Shown: in pieces, positions 1-8,986 of the stretch
How positions within the stretch are numbered: position 1 is the first letter of the stretch
How the letters are laid out: each line of letters starts with the position of its first letter
NCBI GenBank assembly: GCA_963529855.1
Contig: CAURZK010000007.1
Span: forward strand, 32,672 to 96,671
Reading direction: 5' to 3'
From: 34-65-8 sp963529855
GTDB lineage: Bacteria > Pseudomonadota > Alphaproteobacteria > Sphingomonadales > Sphingomonadaceae
DNA: 64,000 nucleotides
The notes under the pieces: generated by a model
What the model was told of the DNA's origin: nothing
The model's database searches: none
The model's input: the letters and a program-made list of their open reading frames with translations, nothing else
Translations under genes and position numbers: made by a program

Positions 1-815
1 AACGGCTCGGTATCCGTCCCGCCAAGGGTTTCCTGCTTTACGGCCCGCCGGGCACCGGCAAGACCCTGCTGGCGAAAGCCGTGGCCAAGGAAGCGGAGGC
101 CAACTTCATCTCGATGAAGAGCTCCGATCTCCTCTCCAAGTGGTACGGCGAAAGCGAACAGCAGATCGCGCGCATGTTCCAGCGCGCCCGCGCGGTGGCG
201 CCGTGCGTGATCTTCATCGACGAGATCGACAGCCTGGTTCCCGCGCGCGGCAGCGGCCAGGGCGAACCGCAGGTGACTGGCCGCGTGGTCAACACGATCC
301 TGGCGGAGATGGACGGGCTGGAGGAACTGCAGTCTGTCGTGGTGATCGGCGCGACCAACCGGCCGACCCTGGTCGACCCGGCACTTTTGCGTCCGGGCCG
401 GTTCGATGAACTGGTCTATGTCGGCACACCCGATCGCAAAGGCCGCGAGCGGATCCTGGGCATCCACACCGAAGGCATGCCGCTGGCGGATGATGTCGAT
501 CTGGCGGCTGTCGCGGAAAAGACCGAGCGTTTCACCGGCGCCGATCTTGAAGACGTGGTCCGACGCGCCGGCCTCAACGCCCTGCGCCGTGCGGGCGGCG
601 ACGTGCAGAACGTCACCGCAGCCGACTTCACCGAAGCGCTGGGCGATTCCCGGGCAACGGTGACTTTGGAAATGGAAAGCGAATACAAGAAGATGCGCGG
701 TGAGCTGAAGAAGCGCGCCGCCGAAGTCTTCCCGATCGGATTCCTGCACGAAGGCATGGTCGAACCGACCCGCGAGGCGAAGCACCGCGCGGCGGCGGAA
801 CGAAGCAACGACTAA
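1..815 (+). CDS. CDC48/VCP-like AAA+ ATPase, C-terminal part (5' end outside window)
   Basis: The reading frame is open from base 3 and has no start in the window, so only the C-terminal AAA module is present. Its Walker A is GPPGTGKT, encoded about bases 45-68. It is followed by a Walker B ending in FIDEID, the second region of homology with ATNRP, and arginine fingers in the LLRPGRFDE block. The spacing and the SKWYGESE pore-loop region are typical of the D2 ring of CDC48/p97-type unfoldases. These use ATP to extract or unfold proteins in the cytoplasm. The lysine-rich tail (KKMRGELKKRAAE) is past the AAA domain. The stop codon overlaps the stop of the convergent mscS gene by 4 bp. FtsH is less likely because no zinc protease follows. 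Confidence 0.9.
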   Translation, partial: RLGIRPAKGFLLYGPPGTGKTLLAKAVAKEAEANFISMKSSDLLSKWYGESEQQIARMFQRARAVAPCVIFIDEIDSLVPARGSGQGEPQVTGRVVNTILAEMDGLEELQSVVVIGATNRPTLVDPALLRPGRFDELVYVGTPDRKGRERILGIHTEGMPLADDVDLAAVAEKTERFTGADLEDVVRRAGLNALRRAGGDVQNVTAADFTEALGDSRATVTLEMESEYKKMRGELKKRAAEVFPIGFLHEGMVEPTREAKHRAAAERSND

Positions 816-1885
816 CGCTTCGGTGTGCTCGGCGGTTCGATCTCGATCCGCTGGCGCACCAGTGCGTCGGGCATTTCCGCGCGCAGCCACTCGATCATGT
901 GTTCGCGTACGGCGCAGCGCAGGTCGAACAGCTCGCCGATGGTCCGGGCGCTCATCGCCAGGCGAAGCTCGATGGTGTCGGGCCGCGCCTCGGTCATCAG
1001 CAGCGCGGCGGTGCGCCCGTCCCACAGGGGGTGCGCACCGACGAAGCGAAGGAACTCGACCCGGATCGGTGCCACGTCGGTTGCGGGGTTGAGGTGCAAG
1101 AACACCGGCCCGGTCAGCATTTCATTCGTGCGCGACCAGTTTTCGAAGCTCTGGTCGAGGAAACGGCTGGTCGGCACGATCACCGCGCGCTCGTCCCAGG
1201 TTCGCACGATGATGTAACTCATCCGAATTTCCTCGACCCGGCCAGTATGTCCGTCGACCACCACCAGGTCGCCGATACGCAATGGCTCGGTCAGCGCCAT
1301 CTGGAGGCCCGCGATGAGCGACTTGAGCGCTGGCTGCGCTGCCGCGCCGACCGCAAGGGCAGCAAGACCGGCCGAGGCCATCACCGTCACCCCGATATCG
1401 CGCACGCCCGGGATGCCGAGCAGCATCAGGCCCACGGTGATCAGGACGATGGCGAACGTCGCTGTGCGCGAGAGGATGGCGATGCGCGTTTTGCGGCTGC
1501 GATTGGTGATCGGGTCGTCGACGGTTTCGAGCCGAAATTCCATCGCCGCGGTAAAGGCCTGGACCAGGCAGTAGGCGATCCAGCCCAGGATCGCGGGGCG
1601 CACGATCTGCGCGATCGGGCCCCAGGTCGCGGCCAGTGTCGGATCGCTTTGCGCGGCGAGCGTGATTGCGATCGCGATGAATGCCCAGAAGGCCGGGCGG
1701 CGAATGCGCTGGAGCAGCAGTTCGTCGACCGGCGCCACCGATAGCCGGGCGATGCGCCCGGCAACCGCGAACACGATCCTGTGAATCAACCAGCCGGCGG
1801 CGACAGCGCCCACTGCCAGCAAGGCAGCCGTCCCGAGTTTGTCCCATGCAATCGACCATTCGGCCGGGTTCAGGCTTGCAAACAT
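812..1885 (-). CDS. MscS-family small-conductance mechanosensitive channel
   Basis: This 357-residue membrane protein has several hydrophobic N-terminal segments (about residues 15-40, 67-85, 95-115 and 135-185). They lead into the MscS pore-helix pattern of small residues (ASAGLAALAVGAAAQPALKSLIAG). A beta domain follows with the family signature RIGDLVVVDGHTGRVEEI and a C-terminal alpha/beta domain. MscS channels open under membrane tension to release solutes on hypo-osmotic shock. The protein is longer than E. coli MscS (about 286 aa), so it belongs to the MscS-like group with extra N-terminal helices. It converges on the upstream AAA+ gene with overlapping stop codons, so the two are unlikely to share a transcript. 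Confidence 0.9.
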   Translation of the reverse strand: MFASLNPAEWSIAWDKLGTAALLAVGAVAAGWLIHRIVFAVAGRIARLSVAPVDELLLQRIRRPAFWAFIAIAITLAAQSDPTLAATWGPIAQIVRPAILGWIAYCLVQAFTAAMEFRLETVDDPITNRSRKTRIAILSRTATFAIVLITVGLMLLGIPGVRDIGVTVMASAGLAALAVGAAAQPALKSLIAGLQMALTEPLRIGDLVVVDGHTGRVEEIRMSYIIVRTWDERAVIVPTSRFLDQSFENWSRTNEMLTGPVFLHLNPATDVAPIRVEFLRFVGAHPLWDGRTAALLMTEARPDTIELRLAMSARTIGELFDLRCAVREHMIEWLRAEMPDALVRQRIEIEPPSTPKR

Positions 1886-1922
1886 GGTGCCGCCCTATGC
1901 ACCGCGCGCATGGCTGGCAAGG

Positions 1923-3191
1923 TCAGTCCTCGGCCGGGAAACGGATCAGGACCTCAACCCCGTCATCGTGGAAGGTGCGTTCGATCGTGCCGCGCAATTG
2001 CCGCGCAGACGCCTCCATCAACCGCGTACCGAAACCGCCACCATTGCTTTCGACCGCCTCGCCGGGCGCCGCGCAGGATTCGCGCCAGGTGATCGTGACC
2101 TGCCCGTCCTCACGCTCCCAGGTGACCGACAGGTGACCTTCCTCGCGCCAGCAACCGTACTTGACCGAATTGGTCGTCAACTCGTGCAGGACGAGGCCCA
2201 GCGGCGAGGCGCGCTTGGCCGATAGCATCACCGCGGGTCCTTCGACAGTCGCGGTCAGGCGCTGCGACCGATAGGGTGCCAGTGTCGTCTCCACCAGATC
2301 CTGCAACGCCGCGCGGCGCTCGTCGATGGCGCCCTGGGTCACCTCGTGCGCGGTCAGCAAGGCGCCAATGCGCTCCGCCATGCGTTCGCTTGCCGCCTTG
2401 GCTTCCGGCGCTTCTTTTGCGCCCATCCGCACGATCGCCAGGATCACGGCGAACAGGTTCTTGACGCGGTGATTGATCTCGCGCGCGAGCAGATCGGCCC
2501 GGTCCCGCGCTTCGGCGAGAGCCGCAGCCTGCGACGCGACCGCTTCGGCGCGCGCGGCGCGGGTGACGAGGGTATACCCGGCGACCAGCGCGGCGAACAA
2601 GGCCAGGATCACCACCGCCAGCAGCGGCAGGACCCGCGCTTCGGCCTTTGCAGTGTCCTCGGCGGCGCGGGTGAGGTGTTCTGTTTCCAGACGCTCCATC
2701 TCGCCGATCGCCTCGCGCAGGCGCTCCATCGCCTCCTGCCCTTCGTCGGAGAGGATGCGCCGGCGGGCGTCGAGCAACTGGGCGTTCGATGCGAGGCCGA
2801 CCGTCTCGTCCATCTCGGCTCGCTTGATTGCAGTGAGGTTGGCGATTTCGTCCAGCAGGCTCGCCTGACGCGGGCTCAGGTCTTCGCCCATCAGGCGGCG
2901 CAGGCTGTCGACCGCGGGCCCGATCCGCGCCCGCCCTTCGCGGTAGGGTTCGAGATAACGCCGGTCGAGCGTGAGGAGATAACCGCGCTGGCCTGTCTCC
3001 GCGTTCAGCGTGACATGGCTGACCTGACGCAGCGCCAGCAGGATTTCGCCTGTACGCCGCACCTGCTCGCGGTGCGCGCGTTCCGTTTCGATGGTGCGGG
3101 CGACCAGCAGCAGGCCCGCCATCAATATCGACGCGATCAGCCCGAGAATTGCCACGTTGAGCCACAGCGAGGATCGCCGGGGACGGGGCAT
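1923..3191 (-). CDS. CHASE3-containing HWE-family sensor histidine kinase
   Basis: This 422-aa membrane kinase has a first membrane helix (residues about 12-32), an extracytoplasmic CHASE3-like helical region (40-180, with the ETGQRGYLLT motif) and a second helix (187-209). A cytoplasmic transmitter follows. The phospho-acceptor box is REINHRVKNLF with His241. The ATPase domain has the His-containing N box HELTTNSVKYG and the W-x-E triad TWRE, both diagnostic of the HWE class common in alphaproteobacteria. HWE kinases often feed the PhyR general stress response or single-domain regulators, but no cognate regulator is adjacent. The gene starts 26 bp after the polA stop on the same strand, so it may be co-transcribed with polA. 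The ligand cannot be told from sequence. Confidence 0.88.
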   Translation of the reverse strand: MPRPRRSSLWLNVAILGLIASILMAGLLLVARTIETERAHREQVRRTGEILLALRQVSHVTLNAETGQRGYLLTLDRRYLEPYREGRARIGPAVDSLRRLMGEDLSPRQASLLDEIANLTAIKRAEMDETVGLASNAQLLDARRRILSDEGQEAMERLREAIGEMERLETEHLTRAAEDTAKAEARVLPLLAVVILALFAALVAGYTLVTRAARAEAVASQAAALAEARDRADLLAREINHRVKNLFAVILAIVRMGAKEAPEAKAASERMAERIGALLTAHEVTQGAIDERRAALQDLVETTLAPYRSQRLTATVEGPAVMLSAKRASPLGLVLHELTTNSVKYGCWREEGHLSVTWEREDGQVTITWRESCAAPGEAVESNGGGFGTRLMEASARQLRGTIERTFHDDGVEVLIRFPAED

Positions 3192-3217
3192 TACGGGATC
3201 GAGAGGGGCGGCCTCGG

Positions 3218-6079
3218 TCAGTGTGCCGCTCCCCAGCTCTTGCCGGCACCGATATCGATGCCGAGCGGCACGGTCAGGGCAACCGCGGGAAGGGCGGCAT
3301 CCGCCATTACGCGCTCGATCACCGGCCTGGCTGCCTCGACGTCATCTTCGGGCAGCTCGAACACCAGTTCGTCGTGCACCTGCAGCAGCATGCGGACATG
3401 GCCCAGCCCGGCATCTTCCAATGCGGGCATCATCCGCGCCATCGCGCGCTTGATGATATCCGCGCTGGTGCCCTGGATCGGCGCATTGATGGCGGCGCGT
3501 TCGCTGCCTTGCCGTTCGGCCTGGTTCTTCGAACCGATCCGGGGGAACCACGTCTTGCGACCGAACAGCGTTTCCGAATAGCCAAGCTCGCGCACCCTCT
3601 CGAACGTTTCAAGGATATAGCGCTGGATGCCGGGGAAGCGTTGGAAATAGGTGTCGATCAACCCCTGCGCTTCGTCCGCCTCGATCCCCAGCCGGCCGCC
3701 CAGGCCCCAGCGGCTGATACCGTAAAGGATGGCGAAGTTGATGGTCTTGGCCCGCGCACGCGTGTCGCGCGTCACCTCGCCATACATCTCTCGCGCGGTG
3801 CGGGCGTGGATGTCCTCGCCCTGTGCAAACGCCTCCTTCAACTGGGGTACGTCTGCCATGTGCGCGGCGAGGCGCAGCTCGATCTGGGAATAGTCCGCCG
3901 ACATCAGCACGTTGCCCGGCTCGGGAACGAAGGCGTCGCGGATCTGTCGGCCGATTTCGGTGCGGATCGGGATATTCTGCAGGTTCGGGTCGGTCGAGGA
4001 CAGGCGTCCGGTCTGCGCGCCCACCAGGCTGTAGCTGGTGTGGACGCGGCCCGTCGCCGGGTTGATCGCGGCCTGCAGCGCGTCGGTATAAGTCGACTTG
4101 AGCTTGGACAGCTGGCGCCATTCGAGCACCTTGGAGGCGACTTCCGCGCCCTGTGCGGCAAGTCCTTCCAGGATCGCCTGGTCGGTCGAATATTGCCCGC
4201 TCTTGCCCTTGCGCCCGCCTTTGTACCCAAGCTTGTCGAACAGCACGTCGCCCAGCTGCTTGGGGCTGCCGATGGTGAATTCCATCCCGCAGCAGGTGTA
4301 GACGTCCTGTTCGATCCGGGCGATCTCGCGCGCGAATTCGTCCGACAGCCCGGCCAGCCGTTCGCGGTCGACGCGGATGCCGTGCCGCTCCATCTGGGCG
4401 ACGACCGGGATCAGCGGCCGGTCGACCCGCTCGTAGACCCGGCTGCCGCCCTCCTGCGCCAGGCGTGGATGCAGCGTCTTGTACAGGCGCCAGGTGACTT
4501 CGGCGTCCTCGGCCGCGTATTCGGTGGCCCGGTCCAGCGGCACCTCGCCAAACGGAATGGCCTTCTTGCCCGTGCCGCAGATGTCCTTGAACGTCAGGGT
4601 CGTGTGGCCAAGGTGGCGCTGGGCGAGCTCGTCCATGCCGTGCCCGCCGCCGATCCCGTCGAGACTGCGCCCCGCGTCGAGCGCAAAGCTGACGATCATC
4701 GTATCGTCGATCGGCGCCATCGCGATGCCGTGCCGGGCAAGCACGTTGAGATCGTACTTCACGTTCTGCCCGACTTTCAGCACCGCCTCGCTTTCCAGCA
4801 GCGGCTTGAGCAGTTTGAGCGCGCGGGCCGGCGGCACCTGCTGCGGCCGTTCGGCGAACATGTCGGTTCCGCCGCCGCCCACGTTATGATGACCCAGCGG
4901 GATGTAGCACGCTTGGCCGGGACCCGTGGCCAGGCTGATCCCGGCAAGATCGGCGCGCATCGCGTCGAGCGCGCTGGTTTCGGTGTCGACCGCGACCAGC
5001 CGCGCGGCGAAGGCGCGCTCGACCCAAGCCTGCAGCGCAGCTTCGGTTTGCACGCATTCGTAAAGCGATCGATCGATGGCAGGCCATTCGGGCGCGGGCT
5101 GGCGATTGCCATCCGTTGCAGCGGCTGCCCCCTGGTTGACGGGTTTTGCCGGGTGCAGCTGGGTCGTGCGCGCCGGGCTGCCCGAGCCGGAATCGAGCCG
5201 GCGCAGCAGGCTGGTGAAACCGTGCTTTGCCAGAAACGCTGCCAGCGGCTCGGCCGGGACGCCATCGAGCTTCATGTCGTCGAGCGCGATCGGGAGGTCG
5301 CAATCCTCCTTCAACTGCACCAGTTCGCGGCTGAGCAGGGCCATTTCGCGGCCTTCGATCAGGCGTTCGCGCAGCTTGCTCGCCTTCATCTGCGGCGCGG
5401 CATCCAGCGCGGCGATCAGCGAACCGTGATCCTGGATAAGTTTCGACGCGGTCTTGGGCCCGATGCCGTAGATGCCGGGCACGTTATCGACGCTGTCGCC
5501 CATCAACGCCAGTACGTCGCCGACCAGTTCGGGCGGCACCCCGAACTTCTCGACCACTTCGGGCACGTCGATTCGCTGGTTCTTCATCGTATCGAGCATG
5601 TCGATGCAGGCATGACCATCGGGGCCGTCGCAGCGCCCGACCAGCTGCATCAGGTCCTTGTCGCTCGAAACAATGGTGACGTCCCAGCCGCGCGCCGTCG
5701 CGGCACGGGCGTAACTGGCGATCAGGTCGTCCGCCTCCAGATCGTCTTCCTCGATACACGGCAGGCTGAAAGCGCGGGTGGCATCGCGGATCAAAGGAAA
5801 CTGGGGGACCAGGTCTTCGGGCGGGGGCGGGCGGTTGGCCTTGTACTGGTCGTACAGCGTATTGCGAAAACTGGTCGAACCCTTGTCCAGAATCACCGCC
5901 AGATGCGTCGGCCCGTCAGCCTTGTCGAGATCGTCGGCCAGCTTCCACAGCATCGTGGTATAGCCATAGACGGCACCGACAGGCGTGCCTTCCGGATTGG
6001 TCAACGGCGGCAGCCGGTGATACGCGCGAAAGATATACGCCGAGCCGTCAACGAGGTAGAGATGCTGCTTGTCTGACAT
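3218..6079 (-). CDS. polA: DNA polymerase I
   Basis: The protein has 953 residues if it starts at ATG 6079, giving MSDKQHLYLVDGSAYIFRAY, the usual PolA N terminus. An in-frame start 150 bp further upstream would add an unconserved extension. Domains in order are the 5'-3' flap exonuclease (about 1-300), the 3'-5' proofreading exonuclease (about 340-540) and the polymerase (about 560-953). The exonuclease motifs DTET, NVKYDLN and YAAEDAEVTW look intact, so proofreading is probably active. Polymerase motifs A (DYSQIELRL), B (RARAKTINFAILYG) and C (QVHDELVFE) are all present. PolA removes RNA primers and fills gaps in lagging-strand synthesis and repair. A sensor kinase follows closely downstream. 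Confidence 0.97.
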   Translation of the reverse strand: MSDKQHLYLVDGSAYIFRAYHRLPPLTNPEGTPVGAVYGYTTMLWKLADDLDKADGPTHLAVILDKGSTSFRNTLYDQYKANRPPPPEDLVPQFPLIRDATRAFSLPCIEEDDLEADDLIASYARAATARGWDVTIVSSDKDLMQLVGRCDGPDGHACIDMLDTMKNQRIDVPEVVEKFGVPPELVGDVLALMGDSVDNVPGIYGIGPKTASKLIQDHGSLIAALDAAPQMKASKLRERLIEGREMALLSRELVQLKEDCDLPIALDDMKLDGVPAEPLAAFLAKHGFTSLLRRLDSGSGSPARTTQLHPAKPVNQGAAAATDGNRQPAPEWPAIDRSLYECVQTEAALQAWVERAFAARLVAVDTETSALDAMRADLAGISLATGPGQACYIPLGHHNVGGGGTDMFAERPQQVPPARALKLLKPLLESEAVLKVGQNVKYDLNVLARHGIAMAPIDDTMIVSFALDAGRSLDGIGGGHGMDELAQRHLGHTTLTFKDICGTGKKAIPFGEVPLDRATEYAAEDAEVTWRLYKTLHPRLAQEGGSRVYERVDRPLIPVVAQMERHGIRVDRERLAGLSDEFAREIARIEQDVYTCCGMEFTIGSPKQLGDVLFDKLGYKGGRKGKSGQYSTDQAILEGLAAQGAEVASKVLEWRQLSKLKSTYTDALQAAINPATGRVHTSYSLVGAQTGRLSSTDPNLQNIPIRTEIGRQIRDAFVPEPGNVLMSADYSQIELRLAAHMADVPQLKEAFAQGEDIHARTAREMYGEVTRDTRARAKTINFAILYGISRWGLGGRLGIEADEAQGLIDTYFQRFPGIQRYILETFERVRELGYSETLFGRKTWFPRIGSKNQAERQGSERAAINAPIQGTSADIIKRAMARMMPALEDAGLGHVRMLLQVHDELVFELPEDDVEAARPVIERVMADAALPAVALTVPLGIDIGAGKSWGAAH

Positions 6080-6321
6080 TGCTGCGCTGGTTAGCAGCGC
6101 GCCCGGGGCAAAGAAACACGACAATTCAGCCAGCATCCGGAATGGCGGATTTCCGCCAATTTTGGCCAAAATGCGGCGAAATGCGGGCAGATTGTGGCGA
6201 AACCGCTTGCGCTGCCATATTCCCGCCATTATTTAGCGAGGCAGAGACCAAGCCTTTAGCTGGTTTCGCGCTCCGGGCCTCAATCCGGTGTGTATTTCAC
6301 TCGCTGATAAGGATTGATCCT

Positions 6322-6606
6322 ATGCGTAAGATCATGCTCGTTGCCGCTGCTGCCGCTGCCTCGCTGAGCCTCGCCGCTTGCTCGGAAGCCACCACCGACG
6401 CCGCTGAAGAAACCGCCGAAGGCGCGATCGCCGACACCGAAACCAACGCTGAAGCCATGGGCGAAGCCGTTGAAGGCGCAGCTGTTGAAGCCGGTGCCGC
6501 TGTTGAAGACGCTGCTGCCGACACCGAAGCAGCCGTTGAAGGCGCAACCGCCGAAGCCGAAGCCGAAGTCCAGGGCGAGACCCCGGCCGAAGCCGCTGTC
6601 GACTGA
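6322..6606 (+). CDS. small Ala/Glu-rich lipoprotein
   Basis: This 94-aa protein has a signal peptide ending in the lipobox LAAC, so it should be lipidated after cleavage and anchored in the inner or outer membrane. The mature part is a low-complexity run of Ala, Glu, Thr and Asp with imperfect repeats of the type EAGAAVEDAAADTEAAVEG. This predicts a long acidic helix. The start was chosen for the AAGGA ribosome site 8 nt upstream and for the signal peptide. A longer in-frame extension begins inside the polA upstream region and has no signal sequence. Similar short LAAC lipoproteins are common in Erythrobacter-type genomes. I do not recognise a function. A strong terminator follows. Confidence 0.75.
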   Translation: MRKIMLVAAAAAASLSLAACSEATTDAAEETAEGAIADTETNAEAMGEAVEGAAVEAGAAVEDAAADTEAAVEGATAEAEAEVQGETPAEAAVD

Positions 6607-6639
6607 TCGACTGCGGTCCGGTTTTCGGATCGAAACAAG

Positions 6640-6667
6640 AAGGGCGGCACCTCGCGGGGCCGCCCTT
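6640..6667 (+). terminator. intrinsic terminator after lipoprotein gene
   Basis: A perfect 9-bp stem (AAGGGCGGC / GCCGCCCTT) with a 10-nt loop lies 33 nt after the lipoprotein stop. It is followed by a short pyrimidine/T stretch. It could also work in the opposite direction for the convergent hydrolase gene. Confidence 0.7.
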
Positions 6668-6713
6668 TCCGTTTGCCAGCTCCGTTTTTCCGTCTGACCG
6701 GACGGAATGCCGG

Positions 6714-7730
6714 TCAATTACCGCCGTAGTTGGCGCTGGCCCAATTCTGGTTCGGCGCAGTGTACCCGTTGTAAAGCGCACGGGCGATTTCCGCGATGCG
6801 ACCTTCACGCGCCAAGCGCGAGCCCTGACCGGTCACGTAAATCGCCACCGCGATGGCGCGGCCATCGGGCAGGTGAATCAGGCCGATATCGCTCGAAGTA
6901 TTGTTCAACGATCCCGTCTTGTGCGCGACCAGCGTCGAAGATGGCAGCATCGCCGGGATGCGGCGCTTGCCGGTAACGCAGCGTTCCATCGCGCCCAGGA
7001 TGACCCTGCGATGTGCGGCGTTCAGCCATTTGCCCTGATGCAGCCCGGCCACGAGCTGGACCATTGCTTCCGGTGTCGCGCTGTCGCGGCGATCGATCGT
7101 GGATGCCGGATCGATTTCACCGTCGTCGCGCACCAGGGTGGCGATATCGCGGGTCAATTCGAAATCGCGGATGCCTGCACGCCGGGCCCAGTCGTTAACC
7201 GCCTCCGGCCCGCCGATGACGCGCAGCAGCGCATCGGTGGCGGGGTTGGAACTGCGGGTGATCATCAGTTCGATAAGCTGGCTTGCAGGCAGATAGTTGC
7301 CTTCGCGAACCGGCGCGACCTTGGTGGAATGGCGCGCCGAGGAAACCGGGATCAGCAACGGAAATTCGCTTGTCAGCGACCACTTGCCTTTTTCGACCCC
7401 TTCCAGAAAAGCGGCGGCGATGGCGATCTTGCTGGTGCTGGCCATCGGAAACCGCTGGTCGCCCAGCACGCCGACGGTGCGGCCCGTCGCGAGATCGATC
7501 GCGGCTACGCCGATCCGGCCCTGCGATCCGTTCGCTATCCGCGCGATCTGCGCTTCCAGCCCGCTTTCGTAAACGGCCTCGAACGTCTTGGGCGCCCGTG
7601 TCTCGGTGCCCAGCGTCCGATCGAACGCTGCTTCCAATTCGACCCTGTCGGCCTTGGCCGGTGTGGCCAGTCCCAACGCAAGCGCCGCAGCCGCGGCGCC
7701 AATCCCGAATATTCGCCTGAAATCCGCCAT
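6714..7730 (-). CDS. class A beta-lactamase-family serine hydrolase, exported
   Basis: A signal peptide (MADFRRIFGIGAAAAALALG, cleavage near AKA) leads into a penicillin-binding fold. The active-site motif is STSK (S-x-x-K) in a MASTSK context. The SxN motif is SSN and the KTG triad is HKTGS. The Glu166 omega-loop motif ExxxN of true class A enzymes is not recognisable. Between SSN and the DSATPEAM helix the sequence reads LTRDIATLVRDDGE instead. Deacylation may therefore be slow or use another residue, and the enzyme may be a penicillin-binding or serine hydrolase relative rather than a resistance enzyme. ATG 7742 is an alternative start, but its GGGGG ribosome site is too close, so ATG 7730 is preferred. 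Confidence 0.82.
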   Translation of the reverse strand: MADFRRIFGIGAAAAALALGLATPAKADRVELEAAFDRTLGTETRAPKTFEAVYESGLEAQIARIANGSQGRIGVAAIDLATGRTVGVLGDQRFPMASTSKIAIAAAFLEGVEKGKWSLTSEFPLLIPVSSARHSTKVAPVREGNYLPASQLIELMITRSSNPATDALLRVIGGPEAVNDWARRAGIRDFELTRDIATLVRDDGEIDPASTIDRRDSATPEAMVQLVAGLHQGKWLNAAHRRVILGAMERCVTGKRRIPAMLPSSTLVAHKTGSLNNTSSDIGLIHLPDGRAIAVAIYVTGQGSRLAREGRIAEIARALYNGYTAPNQNWASANYGGN

Positions 7731-7865
7731 GCTTGCCAGCATACCCCCGTCAAGGTTTGCATATGCTTAATAACCCTACATAGTCGCAAACAAGCTGCGG
7801 CGCGATGAAAAGTGTCGCGATCGCGATAAATCAATTCGCTTTGTTGTCCGAACCGTTCGCCTTAC

Positions 7866-8738
7866 ATGCCCGGCATGACCAAGTGGGTGATCGGAATTAT
7901 CGGCGGATCGGGGCTCTACGCGATCGACGGCCTTGAAGATGCCCAGTGGATTGCCATCAACACACCGTGGGGCGATCCGGCCGACGAAGTGCTTTGCGGC
8001 CGATTGGGCGATGTCCAGTTGCGGTTCTTGCCGCGCCATGGACGCGGCCACCGCCTGCCACCGTCCGATGTCAACGCCCGCGCCAATATCGATGCGCTCA
8101 AGCGCGCGGGCTGCACCGACATCCTGGCGATCTCTGCCGTTGGCAGCTTGCGTCAGGAGCTCGCGCCCGGTCGGTTCGTAGCGGTAGATCAGTTCATTGA
8201 TCGGACGACTGCGCGGCCCACCAGTTACTTCGGCCCCGGCCTCGTCGCGCATGTCAGCATGGCGGACCCGGTTTGCCACCGCCTGGCGCAACTTGCCGCA
8301 GATGCGGTCGAGGCAGCGGGTGGCCAAGTGGCGCGCCACGCCACGTATCTGGCGATGGAAGGGCCGCAATTCTCGACCCGGGCCGAAAGCAGGCTTTACC
8401 GGGAATGGGGCGCGGACGTCATCGGAATGACCGCCATGCCGGAGGCGCGCCTCGCGCGCGAGGCAGAGCTGCCATATGCCTTGCTTGGCATGGTGACCGA
8501 CTACGATGGCTGGCGCGATGACGCGCCGCCCGTTGCAGCGGGGGATGTGGTGGCGACCATGCAGGAAAATGCAGCCCTGGCGCGGCGCACGATCGAACGG
8601 CTGATCGCTGCTCTGCCCGAAACCCGCGCCCCTTCACCAATCGACACCGCTCTCGACAATGCGCTGATGACCGCCCCGGCGCATCGCGACCCGGCGCTGT
8701 TGGCGCGGCTGGACGCGGTGGCCGGCAGGGTGCTCTGA
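7866..8738 (+). CDS. mtnP: S-methyl-5'-thioadenosine phosphorylase
   Basis: This 290-aa purine nucleoside phosphorylase superfamily member splits methylthioadenosine to adenine and methylthioribose-1-phosphate in methionine and polyamine salvage. It shows the GIIGGSGLY phosphate-binding N terminus, RHGRGH, the MEGPQFSTRAES loop and IGMTAMPEA, which together mark MTA phosphorylases. A C-terminal catalytic Asp lies in MVTDYDGW. ATG 7875 (MTKWVIG) is an alternative start 9 bp downstream. The gene stands alone. The rest of the salvage pathway (mtnA and others) is not nearby. Confidence 0.93.
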   Translation: MPGMTKWVIGIIGGSGLYAIDGLEDAQWIAINTPWGDPADEVLCGRLGDVQLRFLPRHGRGHRLPPSDVNARANIDALKRAGCTDILAISAVGSLRQELAPGRFVAVDQFIDRTTARPTSYFGPGLVAHVSMADPVCHRLAQLAADAVEAAGGQVARHATYLAMEGPQFSTRAESRLYREWGADVIGMTAMPEARLAREAELPYALLGMVTDYDGWRDDAPPVAAGDVVATMQENAALARRTIERLIAALPETRAPSPIDTALDNALMTAPAHRDPALLARLDAVAGRVL

Positions 8739-8771
8739 CCGCGGTTGAGCCCCGGCGAGAGTAGAGGGTTT

Positions 8772-8803
8772 GGGCGAGACGGTGGGGGGCCGCCATCTCG
8801 CCC
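8772..8803 (+). terminator. possible terminator hairpin after mtnP
   Basis: GGGCGAGA pairs with TCTCGCCC and the inner GG-GG/CC-CC bases can extend the stem. There is no T-run, so termination efficiency is uncertain. Confidence 0.35.
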
Positions 8804-8986
8804 GCCACCCTTATGACTGCGCAATCCTTTCTAGCCACTCTCGCCCTGCCTCCGCAAGACTACGCAGCTGGTTGCGTCGCAGCGCCGACGAACGGCCGAT
8901 CTGGCTCGACCGGCGGTGACTTGACTTGGGCGCGGCGATGGGGACGTTGCTGCCCCTGCAACGTTGCCCGGGGACACATCTTTATC

